From Gammaproteobacteria bacterium (lineage in GTDB: Bacteria > Pseudomonadota > Gammaproteobacteria > Steroidobacterales > Steroidobacteraceae): a stretch of DNA of 64,000 nt. Below the pieces are notes generated by a model that saw nothing but the letters and a program-made list of their open reading frames with translations, was not told the DNA's origin and did not search any database. The position numbers were made by a program, and so were the translations under genes. Where the stretch lies: contig JANYFY010000032.1 in NCBI GenBank assembly GCA_025359565.1, forward strand, positions 47,319-111,318, in the 5' to 3' direction. Of this stretch, positions 53,687 through 63,857 are shown in pieces. Position 1 is the stretch's first letter. The number at the start of each line of letters is the position of its first letter.

Positions 53687-55093
53687 CTAAACCGCATCCT
53701 CCATGCCTAATTCTTTCATCTTGCGAGTCAAAGTATTGCGGCCCCAACCTAAGATCTTGGCTGCATCCTGCTTGAGCCCCCGCGCTTTGCGTAAAGCCAC
53801 GCGAATGAGAATGCGCTCGACCTCGGGTAACGCCTGATCCAAAAGTCGCTCGGTACCCGTAGCCAATTCCGCTTCAGCCCATTGCGACAGTTTGGCCATC
53901 CAGTCAGAATCGTTGGCGCGCATCGCATGCGCACCGCCGAGGTCCGCGGGAATATCTTCGGCACGGATCTCACTCCCGGGTGCGCTCACCGTCAGTCGCC
54001 GACAGGCGTTGACTAACTGACGCACATTTCCGGGCCAATCGAAATTAACCAGAAGAGACTCGGCTGACTGCAGGAGTATTTTGGGTTCAGTGCCTAATTC
54101 TTGGGCTGCGACGCTAAGATAATTGCCAAGCAGCTCCGGGATATCCTCGCGTCGTTTGCGCAGGGGCGGGATTTCAATACGTATGACGTTGAGACGGTGC
54201 AATAAATCCTCACGGAAATTTCCTGACTTAACGCGCAGCTCGAGATCTTGATGAGTAGCCGCAATCACCCTCACTTGAACTTTTACCGGAGTTTGTCCGC
54301 CCACCCGATAAAACTCGCCTTCCGCCAATACTCGAAGTAGCCGCGTTTGCAGCGCTGGCGACATATCACCAATTTCATCTAAAAAGAGTGTTCCTCCATC
54401 CGCCTGTTCAAAACGACCTCGACGCTGAGTATCCGCGCCCGTAAAGGAACCTTTTTCGTGTCCGAATAGTTCCGATTCCAGCAAATCTGGCGTGAAAGCC
54501 GCGGTATTCAAGGCAACAAAAGCTTTCGAGGCGCGAGGACTATGTCGGTGCAGCGCGCGCGCCACAAGTTCTTTTCCTGTTCCCGATTCGCCGGTAATTA
54601 ACACCGTCATGCTGGAGCGAGATAATCGACCAATTGCCCTAAAAACCTGTTGCATGGCGGCTGCCTGCCCTAAAAGCTCCGGCGTGATACGGCGAGCGCT
54701 TTCGACTTCGGTGCTAGTAGTGGGCTGCAAGGCTGCACGACGTACCAACTCTATCGCTCGATCAATATCAAAAGGTTTGGTTAGATACTCAAAAGCGCCC
54801 CCCTGATAAGCAGCCACGGCAGCTTCAAGGTCCGAATGTGCGGTCATGACAATGACTGGCAGTCCGGGACGTAGGACATGAATTTCTTTTAAAAGATCGA
54901 GGCCACTTCGACCGGGCATACGAATATCCGTCATCAGCACATCGGGGGTATCAGATTTTAAAGCGCTCGCTACCTGCTCAGCACGCTCGAACGACTTCGC
55001 CACCATGCCGCCAGCCTTTAGCGCTTTCTCAAGCACCCAACGAATCGAGACATCGTCATCGACTAACCAAACTTGCAAAGGGGTTTCATTCAT
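53687..55093 (-). CDS. ntrC: Nitrogen regulation response regulator NtrC (GlnG)
   Basis: A 468-residue sigma-54 activator: receiver domain with phospho-acceptor Asp56 (MTDIRMPG), AAA+ domain with Walker A GESGTGKE (168-175) and the sigma-54 contact loop GSFTGA, and a C-terminal Fis-type helix-turn-helix ([23 protein letters not shown]). It activates nitrogen-starvation genes such as glnA when phosphorylated by NtrB. It overlaps ntrB by 4 bp. A candidate NtrC site lies in front of glnA in this window. Confidence 0.95.
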   Translation of the reverse strand: MNETPLQVWLVDDDVSIRWVLEKALKAGGMVAKSFERAEQVASALKSDTPDVLMTDIRMPGRSGLDLLKEIHVLRPGLPVIVMTAHSDLEAAVAAYQGGAFEYLTKPFDIDRAIELVRRAALQPTTSTEVESARRITPELLGQAAAMQQVFRAIGRLSRSSMTVLITGESGTGKELVARALHRHSPRASKAFVALNTAAFTPDLLESELFGHEKGSFTGADTQRRGRFEQADGGTLFLDEIGDMSPALQTRLLRVLAEGEFYRVGGQTPVKVQVRVIAATHQDLELRVKSGNFREDLLHRLNVIRIEIPPLRKRREDIPELLGNYLSVAAQELGTEPKILLQSAESLLVNFDWPGNVRQLVNACRRLTVSAPGSEIRAEDIPADLGGAHAMRANDSDWMAKLSQWAEAELATGTERLLDQALPEVERILIRVALRKARGLKQDAAKILGWGRNTLTRKMKELGMEDAV

Positions 55094-56178
55094 ACGGAGT
55101 CCATGGGCAGTAAAATCATGAATACAGTTTTGCCAGGAACACTATCGTATTCGATGAGTCCTGCGTGACGACTGACGAGATCTTGGGCGATTCCGAGTCC
55201 TAAGCCTGAGCCTTCAGAGCGTCCGGACACCAGCGGGTAAAAAAGGCTGTCGCGAATTTCCAGTGGCACACCGGGACCGTTATCTTCGAACTGAATAGAG
55301 GCTACCAAGCGGTGTCGTTGCGAACCGAGAGTCAAATTGCTCAACGCCCGCGTACGAAGAATGAGTCGTGCATCGGGGATACCAGCCTGTAGTGCTTGAA
55401 GCGCGTTACGGCCAAGATTCAGCAATGCCTGAATGATGTGATGAGGATCCGCATTGAACATCGGTAAGCTAGGGTCGTAGTCGCGGTCAATGGTCACATG
55501 CGCACAAGCTTCACCACGCAGCAGTTGATATACGCGTTCCAACAGTTCATGCAGATTGACGCTTTGCTTGGCAGGCGCGCGTGCGGGCCCGAGCATGGAG
55601 TCGAGTAAGTGGGTCAGTCGGTCCGCTTCGCTGATGATGACGCGGGTGTATTCGCGCAAGTGAGGGTCTAACAATTCACGTTCTAATAGCTGCGCCGCGC
55701 CGCGTAATCCGCCCAAGGGGTTTTTAATCTCGTGTGCCAATTGCCGCACCATGAGTCGACTTCCCCCGAGTTGTGCGAGTAGCGCATTCTCGCGCGTGAG
55801 GCGCCGGTGGTGAGTGATATCCTCGACCTCTAACAATAGTTGTGAAGAATTATTGCCGATATTGATTTGAGTCACGGCACAATTGAGGATACGGTCGACC
55901 CCCGCAGCATTTGGCCACACTAATTCACGTTGTAGTACCCCCTCGCCGGCAATGCGAGCTCGCTCAAACAGGGGTAGTAGGATGGTTGCGGAGCGAATTA
56001 AATCGGTCAGCCTATGCCCATAAGCTTGGCGGGGCCCCAAGCCCAGCAGAGTCTGCGCCGATGCATTTAAATACTCGACCTGTAACTCTTGATCGAGTAG
56101 AAAAACGCTGGTGACCAGGGCATCCAACAACTCGGTGCTCTGAGTTCTCACAACCCACTCGTACGGTTCAGCGACCAC
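55090..56178 (-). CDS. ntrB: Nitrogen regulation sensor histidine kinase NtrB (GlnL)
   Basis: A 362-residue cytosolic kinase: PAS domain (VSVFLLDQELQVEYLNASAQTLLG-like region), HisKA with His149 in RQLAHEIKNPLGGLRG, and an HATPase domain with the G boxes DNGPGVP and GSGLGLGIAQDLV. It phosphorylates or dephosphorylates NtrC under control of PII protein. Coupled to ntrC. A small DUF4124 gene precedes it by 48 bp. Confidence 0.94.
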   Translation of the reverse strand: MVAEPYEWVVRTQSTELLDALVTSVFLLDQELQVEYLNASAQTLLGLGPRQAYGHRLTDLIRSATILLPLFERARIAGEGVLQRELVWPNAAGVDRILNCAVTQINIGNNSSQLLLEVEDITHHRRLTRENALLAQLGGSRLMVRQLAHEIKNPLGGLRGAAQLLERELLDPHLREYTRVIISEADRLTHLLDSMLGPARAPAKQSVNLHELLERVYQLLRGEACAHVTIDRDYDPSLPMFNADPHHIIQALLNLGRNALQALQAGIPDARLILRTRALSNLTLGSQRHRLVASIQFEDNGPGVPLEIRDSLFYPLVSGRSEGSGLGLGIAQDLVSRHAGLIEYDSVPGKTVFMILLPMDSV

Positions 56179-56226
56179 TAGGTTCCGCAGTCCCCCGCGC
56201 TACCCTCGCCGACCTACAATCGGCAG

Positions 56227-56796
56227 TTAGGGGCGCGGCTTCGGGTGCAGAGGCGAAAGAGTGCTCGACTGATGTACGTTGAAATTGACCGGAGCGGAAG
56301 TCTGCGACTCGCCGGTATCGGAATCCGTAATTGTCGCCAATACTGTATAGCTGCCGCGATCGAGATTGACGAGCGCAAATGCTACTGCGTCGTTGGGCTG
56401 ATCGTCTAGAATCTTGCCGTTCAAGCTCCAGGTAATCGTCTGGCCGTCCTTGAGGTCGGGATTGAGAGAAAGGTGAATAGGAACCGCTTCGCCACCAAAA
56501 AAAGTTTGCTCGGGAGTAGGCGAGGTAATCGATATTTCGCGGATGCGTGTGCTCGCCACGTCCTTTTTGGGTTTCAACGCCGCCACGGTTTTCGCCGCCG
56601 GAGCGGTCCTTGCGGCCGCCGCGAACGGATCGCTGCGCACCGATGAAACGCCGGTCAGCATTTTTTCGGCACCGGGAGCCGGCTGATCGGAATAGTGTAG
56701 AAGGCCATTCGCGTCGGTCCACTTGTATACCACAGCGGCGCCGGCTCCAGAAGCGGCCAGCAGGCAAGACAAGATCCAAAGTCGCCCTAGGTACAT
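56227..56796 (-). CDS. DUF4124 domain periplasmic protein
   Basis: A 189-residue protein from ATG 56796 with a signal peptide (to about residue 21, GAGAA) and the DUF4124 motif VVYKWTDANGLLHYSDQPAPGAEK. A C-terminal Ig-like strand region follows (GGEAVPIHLSLNPDLKDGQTITWSLNGK). DUF4124 proteins are common between glnA and ntrBC in Gammaproteobacteria; function unknown. The frame is open to 56925, but that part overlaps the glnA end. Confidence 0.85.
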   Translation of the reverse strand: MYLGRLWILSCLLAASGAGAAVVYKWTDANGLLHYSDQPAPGAEKMLTGVSSVRSDPFAAAARTAPAAKTVAALKPKKDVASTRIREISITSPTPEQTFFGGEAVPIHLSLNPDLKDGQTITWSLNGKILDDQPNDAVAFALVNLDRGSYTVLATITDSDTGESQTSAPVNFNVHQSSTLSPLHPKPRP

Positions 56797-56896
56797 AAGT
56801 AGGAAGCATAGTCCGATTGACCTCTGACTACAAAGCGCCCGTAACGGCGGCGTGACCGCTGTCACGTAATCTCGCACGCGTCTTACCGGCCGTGTC

Positions 56897-58312
56897 TCAC
56901 AGGCTGTAGTACATCTCCATCTCAATGGGATGTGTAGTCATACGTACACGCGTCACTTCTTTCATTTTGAGGTCAATATAGGCGTCAATTAGATCGTCGG
57001 TAAACACCCCACCCACTTTTAGGAACGCCCGATCTTTATCCAGGCACTCGAGCGCCATGTCCAAAGAATGGCATACCGTCGGTATTTTCTGATCTTCCTC
57101 CGGCTCTAAATCGTATAAATCCTTATCCGCCGGATCGCCGGGGTGGATTTTGTTTAGAATGCCATCGAGTCCCGCCAGCAGCATGGACGAAAAGGCCAAG
57201 TATGGATTCGCGGTTGCGTCCGGGAAACGCACTTCGATGCGGCGACCCTTCGGGTTGGAAATCCAGGGTATCCGAATAGATGCAGATCGATTGCGGGCGG
57301 AGTACGCAAGTTTTACCGGCGCTTCGAAACCCGGCACCAAACGCTTATAACTATTGGTGCTGGCGTTAGTGAAGGCATTAATAGCGCGGGCATGTTTAAT
57401 AATGCCGCCGATAAAATACAAGGCAATATCCGACAGACCGCCATACTTGTCACCGGCGAATAAGGCTTTACCGTCTTTTTGGAGGGACATATGCACATGC
57501 ATGCCGCTACCATTATCACCCACGAGGGGCTTTGGCATGAAGGTCAGCGTTTTGCCGTAACCATGTGCCACATTTTGTAACGCATATTTTAGAATCTGTA
57601 CTTCGTCGGCTTTCTTAGTCAACGTATTAGCGGCAACGTTAATCTCGCCCTGACCCGCGGTCGCTACTTCGTGATGGTGCACTTCGAATTTCAAGCCCAT
57701 CTCTTCGCAAGCCATCGACATTGCAGTGCGAATGTCTTGTTGCGCGTCGACCGGTGGCACTGGGAAGTAGCCCCCCTTGATGCCGGGGCGATGTCCCTTG
57801 TTACCATCCTCATAGGTCTTACCCGAATTCCAGGCGCCTTCGTAAGAATCGACCTGGTAAGAGCAGCCATTCATGCTAGAGCTCATGGTGACACTGTCAA
57901 AAATAAAGAATTCATTTTCCGGACCGAAGAGCGCCGAGTCAGCCACACCCGTAGACTTTAAATACGCCTCGGCGCGCTTCGCAAGCGACCTGGGATCGCG
58001 ACCATAGCCCTGCATGGTCATGGGTTCAACCACGTCACACCGAATGTTGACCGTCGTTTCTTCGTAGAACGGGTCAATCACCGCCGTCGTAGGATCCGGC
58101 ATCAAAATCATGTCGGATTCACTAATTCCTTTCCAGCCAGCAATCGATGAGCCATCAAACATCTTGCCGTCTTTGAAAAACTCCTCGTCGACCAAGCGGG
58201 TAGGGATGGTTACGTGCTGCTCTTTACCTATCGTATCGGTAAACCGAAGATCGGCGAATTTAGCATCTTTTTCCTTGATCAATTTCAGAACATCAGCGAC
58301 AGACATGTTCAT
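56897..58312 (-). CDS. glnA: Glutamine synthetase type I
   Basis: A 471-residue GS-I enzyme: beta-grasp region ([15 protein letters not shown]), [12 protein letters not shown], the metal and glutamate sites ([35 protein letters not shown]), and [11 protein letters not shown]. The adenylylation site is retained ([10 protein letters not shown], the Tyr-397 equivalent), so covalent control by GlnE is expected. It makes glutamine from glutamate, ammonia and ATP. Transcription is probably from the sigma-54 promoter and NtrC site listed separately; the ribosome site GGAGG is 6 bp before the ATG. Confidence 0.97.
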   Translation of the reverse strand: MNMSVADVLKLIKEKDAKFADLRFTDTIGKEQHVTIPTRLVDEEFFKDGKMFDGSSIAGWKGISESDMILMPDPTTAVIDPFYEETTVNIRCDVVEPMTMQGYGRDPRSLAKRAEAYLKSTGVADSALFGPENEFFIFDSVTMSSSMNGCSYQVDSYEGAWNSGKTYEDGNKGHRPGIKGGYFPVPPVDAQQDIRTAMSMACEEMGLKFEVHHHEVATAGQGEINVAANTLTKKADEVQILKYALQNVAHGYGKTLTFMPKPLVGDNGSGMHVHMSLQKDGKALFAGDKYGGLSDIALYFIGGIIKHARAINAFTNASTNSYKRLVPGFEAPVKLAYSARNRSASIRIPWISNPKGRRIEVRFPDATANPYLAFSSMLLAGLDGILNKIHPGDPADKDLYDLEPEEDQKIPTVCHSLDMALECLDKDRAFLKVGGVFTDDLIDAYIDLKMKEVTRVRMTTHPIEMEMYYSL

Positions 58313-58347
58313 CCTCCGGCTTCGATTTATAGTTCAATCTTAAGGAC

Positions 58348-58364
58348 TGCATTTAACGTGCCAG
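58348..58364 (-). promoter_or_regulatory. Sigma-54 (-24/-12) promoter of glnA
   Basis: On the minus strand reads CTGGCACGTTAAATGCA, matching the consensus TGGCACGNNNNTTGCA except for one base. It predicts a transcript starting near 58336 with a leader of about 25 bases before the glnA ATG. Confidence 0.9.
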
Positions 58365-58445
58365 TCTTAGAGAGGCGGCCGATCAAGCACTTAGGCAAAG
58401 TTGCCGGGTGGCCACGCCCCATTATGGGCCCCGGGCTAACTTTTT

Positions 58446-58462
58446 TGCACTAAAATAGTGCG
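58446..58462. promoter_or_regulatory. NtrC-binding enhancer site
   Basis: TGCACTAAAATAGTGCG is a near-perfect palindrome of the form GCAC-N7-GTGC, the same layout as NtrC sites of enteric glnA. Its centre is about 117 bp upstream of the predicted glnA start, a usual enhancer distance. It lies between glnA and the divergent glyQ. Confidence 0.85.
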
Positions 58463-58547
58463 GAAGGAGGATCCTCCCGCCCATCCCTTTGCGTCGCTAT
58501 ACTCGCGCCTTTTACCTCACCGGCTATCTTAGAGCCTTTAGGAATTG

Positions 58548-59474
58548 ATGGCTAAATTGATCCCTGCTCCGCAGACTTTTCAGGATTTGATTTTCGCGCT
58601 GCAGACTTATTGGGCCAAGCAAGGTTGCGTAGTGTTGCAGCCTTACGATATGGAAATGGGAGCCGGGACTTTTCACGCCGATACTTTTTTGCGTGCGGTG
58701 GGACCTGAAGCGTGGCATGCCGCCTATGTGCAAACTACACGGCGACCCACCGACGGTCGCTATGGCAACAATCCCTTTCGATTGGCACGCTACTATCAAT
58801 TTCAGGTGTGCTTGAAACCTTCGCCCGATGATATTCAGGAACTGTACTTGGACTCGTTGCGTCATTTGGGATTCGATTTGTTGACGCATGACATTCGATT
58901 TGTAGAAGATAATTGGGAATCACCGACTTTGGCGGCGTGGGGCTTGGGTTGGGAGGTGTGGCTCAACGGAATGGAAATTACGCAGTTCACGTATTTTCAA
59001 CAGGTGGGAGGTGTGGATTGCCGCCCAGTAATGGGCGAAATCGCTTACGGCCTTGAACGCTTAGCGATGTACATCCAGGGAAAAGAAAGTATTTTTGACA
59101 TTATCTGGAGTGAGGGACCCTTTGGCACCATCACCTATGGCGATGTGTTTCATCAGAATGAAGTTGAACAGTCTACTTACAATTTTGAGAAAGCGGATAC
59201 ATCGATGTTGTCGCTGCAATTCGATGCGTTTGAGGCCGAGTGTCGAAAACTTGTGGCGGATAAATTAGTACTGCCGGCGTATGAGCAAATGGTGAAAGCC
59301 TCGCACACCTTTAATTTGCTTGACGCTCGGCGTTCTGTCTCTGTTACCGAGCGGCAGCGCTATATTTTAAGAGTTCGCAGTTTAGCTCGGGCGGTTGCAG
59401 AAGGGTATCTTGCCAGTCGCGAGGCACTAGGCTTTCCCTTGCTGAATAAGGCGGCGGCACAGGGGGTTACATGA
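58548..59474 (+). CDS. glyQ: Glycyl-tRNA synthetase alpha subunit
   Basis: A 308-residue alpha subunit of the bacterial two-subunit Gly[35 protein letters not shown], then [33 protein letters not shown] and [14 protein letters not shown]. It binds ATP and glycine. ATG 58548 follows a TTG that would add one residue. A possible -10 box TATACT lies at 58498-58503. The stop overlaps glyS by 4 bp. Confidence 0.96.
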   Translation: MAKLIPAPQTFQDLIFALQTYWAKQGCVVLQPYDMEMGAGTFHADTFLRAVGPEAWHAAYVQTTRRPTDGRYGNNPFRLARYYQFQVCLKPSPDDIQELYLDSLRHLGFDLLTHDIRFVEDNWESPTLAAWGLGWEVWLNGMEITQFTYFQQVGGVDCRPVMGEIAYGLERLAMYIQGKESIFDIIWSEGPFGTITYGDVFHQNEVEQSTYNFEKADTSMLSLQFDAFEAECRKLVADKLVLPAYEQMVKASHTFNLLDARRSVSVTERQRYILRVRSLARAVAEGYLASREALGFPLLNKAAAQGVT

Positions 59475-61540
59475 ACCTTGCGAATGCTGATTTACTCTTC
59501 GAGCTTCTGACGGAAGAGCTGCCACCGCGCACGCTGCTCAGTTTATCGAACGCGCTAACCCAGGGGATCGTAAGCGGGCTCGACAAAGCATGTGTTGCTC
59601 ACGGCAAGTCGCGCAGCTTCGCAACACCCCGACGATTAGCGGTGTGGGTTAGGGCTTGCGCCCTACGAGCTCCTGATCGCAACGCTGAACGACGCGGACC
59701 ACCCGTGAGTGCGTCGTTCGATGCGAACGGAGCGCCGATGCAAGCAGCAATTGCGTTCGCGAAGAGCTGTCACGTTGCGGTCGGCGAGCTTGAGCGCTTG
59801 GATACCGATAAAGGGGCATGGCTGGTGTATCGCGCAGTGGAGAGTGGCGCTACCACGTTAAGCCTCCTCGGAGACATTATTAAGCAGGCGATTGCAGCGC
59901 TGCCTATCGCGAAGCGTATGCGCTGGGGATCTAATGCAGCAGAATTCGTGAGGCCCGTGCGCGGCGTGGTGCTCCTGTTCGGCGCTGAAGTGGTGCCGCT
60001 AGAAATCTTGGGAATCCAAGCGGGTCGCGTCACGGCGGGCCACCGCTTTCATACGAAGCGCGCCGTTACCATTCATTCGGCAAAAAGTTATGAAGCACAA
60101 TTGGCGCGCGCCAAAGTGGTTGCGGATTTTGCTAAGCGACGAGAAAGGATTCGCGCCGGCGTGTTGAGTTTTGGAGCCGGCGTCGGTAAAACGCTGGTCG
60201 ATGATCAATTGCTTGATGAAGTAACGGCACTGGTCGAGTGGCCAGTTCCCGTTGCAGGTCAATTTGAAGAGCGCTTCCTGGCACTCCCGCGTGAAGTGGT
60301 GGTAGCCACAGTTCAAGGTCACCAACGTTATTTTCCGGTCGAACGGTCCGACGGAAAACTTTCGAATTGGTTTGTCACAGTCAGTAATATTGAGAGCCGA
60401 GATCCAATCAAGGTACGAGAAGGCAATGAGCGGGTGGTTCGCCCGCGTCTCAGCGATGCGGCTTTTTTTAAGGATCAGGACTTAAAGATAAATTTAGAGG
60501 CGCACGCCGCCAAGCTTACGGGTGTGATATTCCAGACTAAGCTCGGAAATTATGCGGAGAAAACCCGTCGGGTCAAAATATTAGCCGAGACGATAGGTGC
60601 TCGTATCAGTGCCGGCCCAGAGGTTTCCCGAGCAGCGGAACTAGCAAAAGCTGATTTAATGACCGCGATGGTGGGCGAATTTCCCGAACTGCAAGGCACT
60701 ATGGGTCGTTACTACGCGCTAGTGCAAGGTGAATCCGCCGCGGTCGCGCTTGCTATCGAGGAACACTATCGACCTCGCTTTGCAGGTGATGCGCTACCCG
60801 CGTCCAGAATTGGTCAAGCATTGGCGCTTGCTGACAAAATTGACACATTAGTGGGAATATTCGCAATTGATTTAAAGCCTACCGGTACAAAGGATCCCTT
60901 TGGACTTAGGCGGGCAGCTTTGGGCATGTTGAGGATTTTGCTGGAGGGGAAACTTAATTTAGATGTTTATGAATTGATCGGGATTTCGGCCATGGCGCAA
61001 CCGGTCCAAAAGACTCAGGTGGCGGAAGAGGTTTATGATTTCCTCGCCGAGCGCTTCCGGGGACTGTTACTGGAACGCAATGACGGCAGCACAACGGAAA
61101 TGATCGATGCGGTGCTTACCGGTAGGCCGCATTCGCCACTGGAAGTGGATGCACGATTGCAAGCTCTTAAAGAGTTTTTGCAACATCCTGACGCCAGCGT
61201 GCTGACCGGACTGAATAAGCGCATCGCGAATATTCTGAAGAAAGCGCAAATAGGCAATGAGGTGCGGGTTGACACGACGAGTCTTATTGAACCTGCAGAA
61301 ATCCGCCTCCATCAAGTGCTCGCCCAAATCAGTTCCCAGGTACTAGAAGCCGCCGCCGCAGGACATTACTCATTGAGCTTGATGCGACTGATGGGCCTGC
61401 GCGCAAGCGTTGATGATTTCTTCGAGCATGTGATGGTGATGGACGAACATTTAGTTCGTCGTAATAATCGCTTGGCGTTACTACGCGATGTGCAATTATT
61501 ATTGGGTTGCGTGGCTGACCTTGCACGCTTGCCAGGCTGA
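59471..61540 (+). CDS. glyS: Glycyl-tRNA synthetase beta subunit
   Basis: A 689-residue beta subunit: [15 protein letters not shown] at the start, [35 protein letters not shown], the HD-like region ([33 protein letters not shown]) and the C-terminal anticodon-binding part ([22 protein letters not shown]). It recognises tRNA-Gly and completes the alpha2-beta2 enzyme. In Pseudomonas-type genomes gmhB usually follows; here plsC follows 9 bp downstream. Confidence 0.96.
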   Translation: MNLANADLLFELLTEELPPRTLLSLSNALTQGIVSGLDKACVAHGKSRSFATPRRLAVWVRACALRAPDRNAERRGPPVSASFDANGAPMQAAIAFAKSCHVAVGELERLDTDKGAWLVYRAVESGATTLSLLGDIIKQAIAALPIAKRMRWGSNAAEFVRPVRGVVLLFGAEVVPLEILGIQAGRVTAGHRFHTKRAVTIHSAKSYEAQLARAKVVADFAKRRERIRAGVLSFGAGVGKTLVDDQLLDEVTALVEWPVPVAGQFEERFLALPREVVVATVQGHQRYFPVERSDGKLSNWFVTVSNIESRDPIKVREGNERVVRPRLSDAAFFKDQDLKINLEAHAAKLTGVIFQTKLGNYAEKTRRVKILAETIGARISAGPEVSRAAELAKADLMTAMVGEFPELQGTMGRYYALVQGESAAVALAIEEHYRPRFAGDALPASRIGQALALADKIDTLVGIFAIDLKPTGTKDPFGLRRAALGMLRILLEGKLNLDVYELIGISAMAQPVQKTQVAEEVYDFLAERFRGLLLERNDGSTTEMIDAVLTGRPHSPLEVDARLQALKEFLQHPDASVLTGLNKRIANILKKAQIGNEVRVDTTSLIEPAEIRLHQVLAQISSQVLEAAAAGHYSLSLMRLMGLRASVDDFFEHVMVMDEHLVRRNNRLALLRDVQLLLGCVADLARLPG

Positions 61541-61549
61541 ATTTAAGCG

Positions 61550-62248
61550 ATGCAACTTCTACGATCACTCGTATTTAATCTGTACATGATGTTCTCGGCC
61601 TGCTTTGTGGGTGCGTTCATGACACTGTGTTTTTGGCTGCCCTATAAAGCTCAATATGCCATCGTACTTCAGTGGGCGCATAGCGTCTTATGGGTGCTTA
61701 AGAAAGTTTGTGGCCTCGGCTACACCGTGGTAGGCCGTGAGAACCTGCCCGCCGGCAACCACATCGTAATGAGTAATCACTCCTCGGCTTGGGAGACCAT
61801 TGCGCAGTTCGCGTTGTTCCCCCGCCAAGTGTGGGTACTTAAGCGAGAGTTACTGTGGATACCCTTTGTCGGCTGGGGCATGTGGCTACTGCGACCCATT
61901 TCCATTGATCGCAAAGCGGGCGGGCGGGCCGTGCGTCAAGTGATAGACCAAGGCAAGGCGAAGCTCGCCGCAGGACTTTGGGTCATTATTTTTCCGGAAG
62001 GAACTCGTGTTATGCCAGGTGAGACCCGCAAGTACGGGGTGAGCGGCGCGCTACTCGCCATCGCCAGCGGCCACCTTGTCGTACCGTTATCGCACAATGC
62101 GGGAGAATTTTGGGTGCGACGCGGTATCGTCAAACAAGCGGGCACTATCCGTGTGGTGATTGGCAAGCCAATAGTATCCCTCGGCAAAGAACCGCGACAG
62201 TTGAACGACGAGGTACGAACGGCAATTGAAGCGGGACTCAAGCACTAG
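61550..62248 (+). CDS. 1-acyl-sn-glycerol-3-phosphate acyltransferase
   Basis: A 232-residue membrane-associated acyltransferase of the PlsC family: a hydrophobic N-terminal helix, then motif I as NHSSAWET (His then Glu in the HX4D/E position), motif II-III LLRPISIDRKAGGRA and IIFPEGTRV, and motif IV VVPLSHNAG. It makes phosphatidic acid from lysophosphatidic acid at the inner membrane. Likely co-transcribed with glyQ-glyS. Confidence 0.92.
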   Translation: MQLLRSLVFNLYMMFSACFVGAFMTLCFWLPYKAQYAIVLQWAHSVLWVLKKVCGLGYTVVGRENLPAGNHIVMSNHSSAWETIAQFALFPRQVWVLKRELLWIPFVGWGMWLLRPISIDRKAGGRAVRQVIDQGKAKLAAGLWVIIFPEGTRVMPGETRKYGVSGALLAIASGHLVVPLSHNAGEFWVRRGIVKQAGTIRVVIGKPIVSLGKEPRQLNDEVRTAIEAGLKH

Positions 62249-62306
62249 CCTGGGCGCGTCGATGCTAGGGCGTCATCGGTTTCGCGTGCGGTGCGTCAAG
62301 TGATTA

Positions 62307-62633
62307 GTGCAGGCCATCATGACTATGTTCGTGGTTACCGAGTTTCATCCGTTCATCGACGGAAATAGTCGCACGGCACGGTTTGCCATGAATTGCATGT
62401 TGAGCGCGCAAGCCTTGAGCCGAATTATCATTCCGACGGTCTATCGAGAAGACTACTTGTTACCTTTGAAAGCGTTGAGCCACAACAACGTTACCGAACC
62501 GATGATCAGTTCATTGAGCCGCATGCAGCGATGGTCGGCCGCATTTGATTACTCGTTGCCACGACTGCAGTTGCGCGAATCGCCCGCCCGCTGCAACGCG
62601 TTTCAGAAGGATCTGCGCCGCTACAAAATATAG
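62307..62633 (+). pseudogene. Fic-domain protein remnant, N-terminal half missing
   Basis: A 108-residue frame starting with GTG (or ATG 62319) directly at the Fic core. It carries EFHPFIDGNSRTARFAMN, the active-site motif HPFxxGNGR with Gly replaced by Ser, followed by the usual C-terminal helices (RIIIPTVYREDYLLPLKALSHN). Complete relatives have 150-250 residues before this motif, and an in-frame TGA at 62301 precludes them here. The catalytic helix fold cannot form without them. Probably a relic of a toxin or AMP-transferase. Confidence 0.7.
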
Positions 62634-62744
62634 TTCCCGCCCGCCACGGCTTCTTAGGCACCGCGGCGCAACATCGAATTAATTCTGATAAAGTCCGTTG
62701 AACTGAATACCGTCGCGGACAAAGAATCAGCGGAGGGTTTCTCG

Positions 62745-63317
62745 ATGAGTCTATTAATTCTCGGATTGGTGTTATTCCTGGGTATGCATTCGGTGGTCAT
62801 ATTCGCGCCGAGCGTGCGCGACCAAGTCATCGCGCTAATGGGACCTAGCATCTGGAAAGCCGTCTACGGGTTGATATCGCTAGTGGGTTTGATAGCGATC
62901 GTTTATGGCTTCGGGACTGCGCGACTGGAACCGCCGGTCTTGTACTCGCCACCCGAGTGGTTACGCATGGTGGCGGTAATCCTCATGCTGCCGGTATTTC
63001 CGCTTTTGTTTGCGGCTTATTTGCCCGGGCGCATTCAGCGCGCGACCAAACATCCCATGTTGGCGGCCGTCAAAATCTGGGCGCTAGCTCATTTGTTGGC
63101 CAATGGATTACTCGCCGACGTATTGTTGTTCGGCGGATTTCTGGCCTGGGCGGTGGCGGATCGAATCTCGCTGAAACGCCGGTCAGTAACCTTGGCGGTG
63201 AAGCTGAAACCCGGACGCTGGAACGACCTTATCGCAGTAATTTTGGGGGTCGGCGCCTATGCCCTCACGCTGGCTTGGGCGCATGTGCGGATTTTTGGCG
63301 TATCGCCGCTACGGTAG
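62745..63317 (+). CDS. NnrU family membrane protein
   Basis: A 190-residue protein with about five transmembrane helices and the NnrU patterns GMHSVVIFAPSVRD, YGLISLVGLIAIVYGFG, RITKHPML-like IQRATKHPMLAAVKIWALAHLLANG, and DLIAVILGV near the end. NnrU was first linked to nitrite and nitric-oxide respiration, but many members lie outside such operons, as here; related proteins isomerise zeta-carotene in plants. No denitrification gene is present in the window. Confidence 0.88.
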   Translation: MSLLILGLVLFLGMHSVVIFAPSVRDQVIALMGPSIWKAVYGLISLVGLIAIVYGFGTARLEPPVLYSPPEWLRMVAVILMLPVFPLLFAAYLPGRIQRATKHPMLAAVKIWALAHLLANGLLADVLLFGGFLAWAVADRISLKRRSVTLAVKLKPGRWNDLIAVILGVGAYALTLAWAHVRIFGVSPLR

Positions 63318-63342
63318 AGACGCGCCTTAAATCTTAAAATAC

Positions 63343-63385
63343 ACATATAATTGACTGAATACCCGCCTTTCAGTAAACTATATGT
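63343..63385. promoter_or_regulatory. Long palindromic operator covering the hipB promoter
   Basis: Two inverted 17-base arms (ACATATAATTGACTGAA and the complement of TTCAGTAAACTATATGT), 15 of 17 matching, separated by 9 bases. A -35 box TTGACT (63351-63356) lies in the left arm and a -10 box TAAACT (63374-63379) in the right, spaced by exactly 17 bp. Transcription would start at or next to ATG 63387, so the message may be leaderless. The layout predicts that HipB represses its own promoter. Confidence 0.8.
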
Positions 63386-63386
63386 T

Positions 63387-63755
63387 ATGACTAAGGCATC
63401 GCTCGCGCTCACCCAAATGCCGCCATCGACTCTCGCGGCTTTGTCCAATCTCGGAGCGGACCTCGCTGTGGCCCGCCTACGTCGCAAAGAGTCACTCAAA
63501 ACCTGGGCAAAGCGCCTGGGGGTGAGTGTTCCCACCTTACTGCGCCTTGAAGCCGGGGAACCCAGCGTCAGTTTAGGTGTGCTTGCGACCGCGCTCTGGC
63601 TGATTGGCAGAGATGCGGCGCTCGGGGTCCTGGCTACACCCAAAGAGGACCGGGGCGCGTTGGAGCTGGACGTACGCCAAGCCGAATTATTGGGTAAGAA
63701 GCGCGTGCTTGCGACGGCGCAAGCGAAGTTAAAAAGGGCGACCCAGCGTTCATGA
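63387..63755 (+). CDS. HipB-like XRE-family antitoxin/regulator
   Basis: A 122-residue protein from ATG 63387 with one XRE helix-turn-helix (LAVARLRRKESLKTWAKRLGVSVPTLLRLEAGEPSVSLGVLATALWLIG). The C-terminal 45 residues are charged, with AELLGKKRVLATAQAKL. Its stop overlaps the start of a hipA-type gene (ATGA), and it sits behind a palindromic operator; together these mark a HipBA-type toxin-antitoxin module. The toxin gene is broken, so this may now be a solitary repressor. Confidence 0.82.
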   Translation: MTKASLALTQMPPSTLAALSNLGADLAVARLRRKESLKTWAKRLGVSVPTLLRLEAGEPSVSLGVLATALWLIGRDAALGVLATPKEDRGALELDVRQAELLGKKRVLATAQAKLKRATQRS

Positions 63756-63857
63756 GCCACGACGACCTATATCTCTGGTTTCTCGCCGATCCCACACGGC
63801 CGCGCTACGTTGGGCGGCTTGCGGCTCGTCGAGGCAGGTAAGGGTGTCTCTCTGAGG
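63752..63857 (+). pseudogene. hipA-like toxin gene, 5' fragment, frameshifted and interrupted
   Basis: ATG 63752 gives LYLWFLADPTRPRYVGRL, the start of a HipA-family kinase toxin. A frameshift near 63815-63820 ends that frame, while the next frame continues with the family sequence LRLVEAGKGVSLR until about 63857. There the sequence changes to the 3' end of a group II intron on the other strand. The remaining 400 or so residues, including the kinase core, are not in this window. Confidence 0.75.

Noticed and set aside
58466..58477. Perfect 12-bp palindrome GGAGGATCCTCC between glnA and glyQ
   Set aside because: Short, without loop or U tract; no clear regulator match. Possibly chance.
61931..62304. 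14-bp direct repeat GTGCGTCAAGTGAT inside plsC and before the Fic remnant
   Set aside because: Repeats of this length are expected by chance several times in 64 kb; no supporting boundary features.
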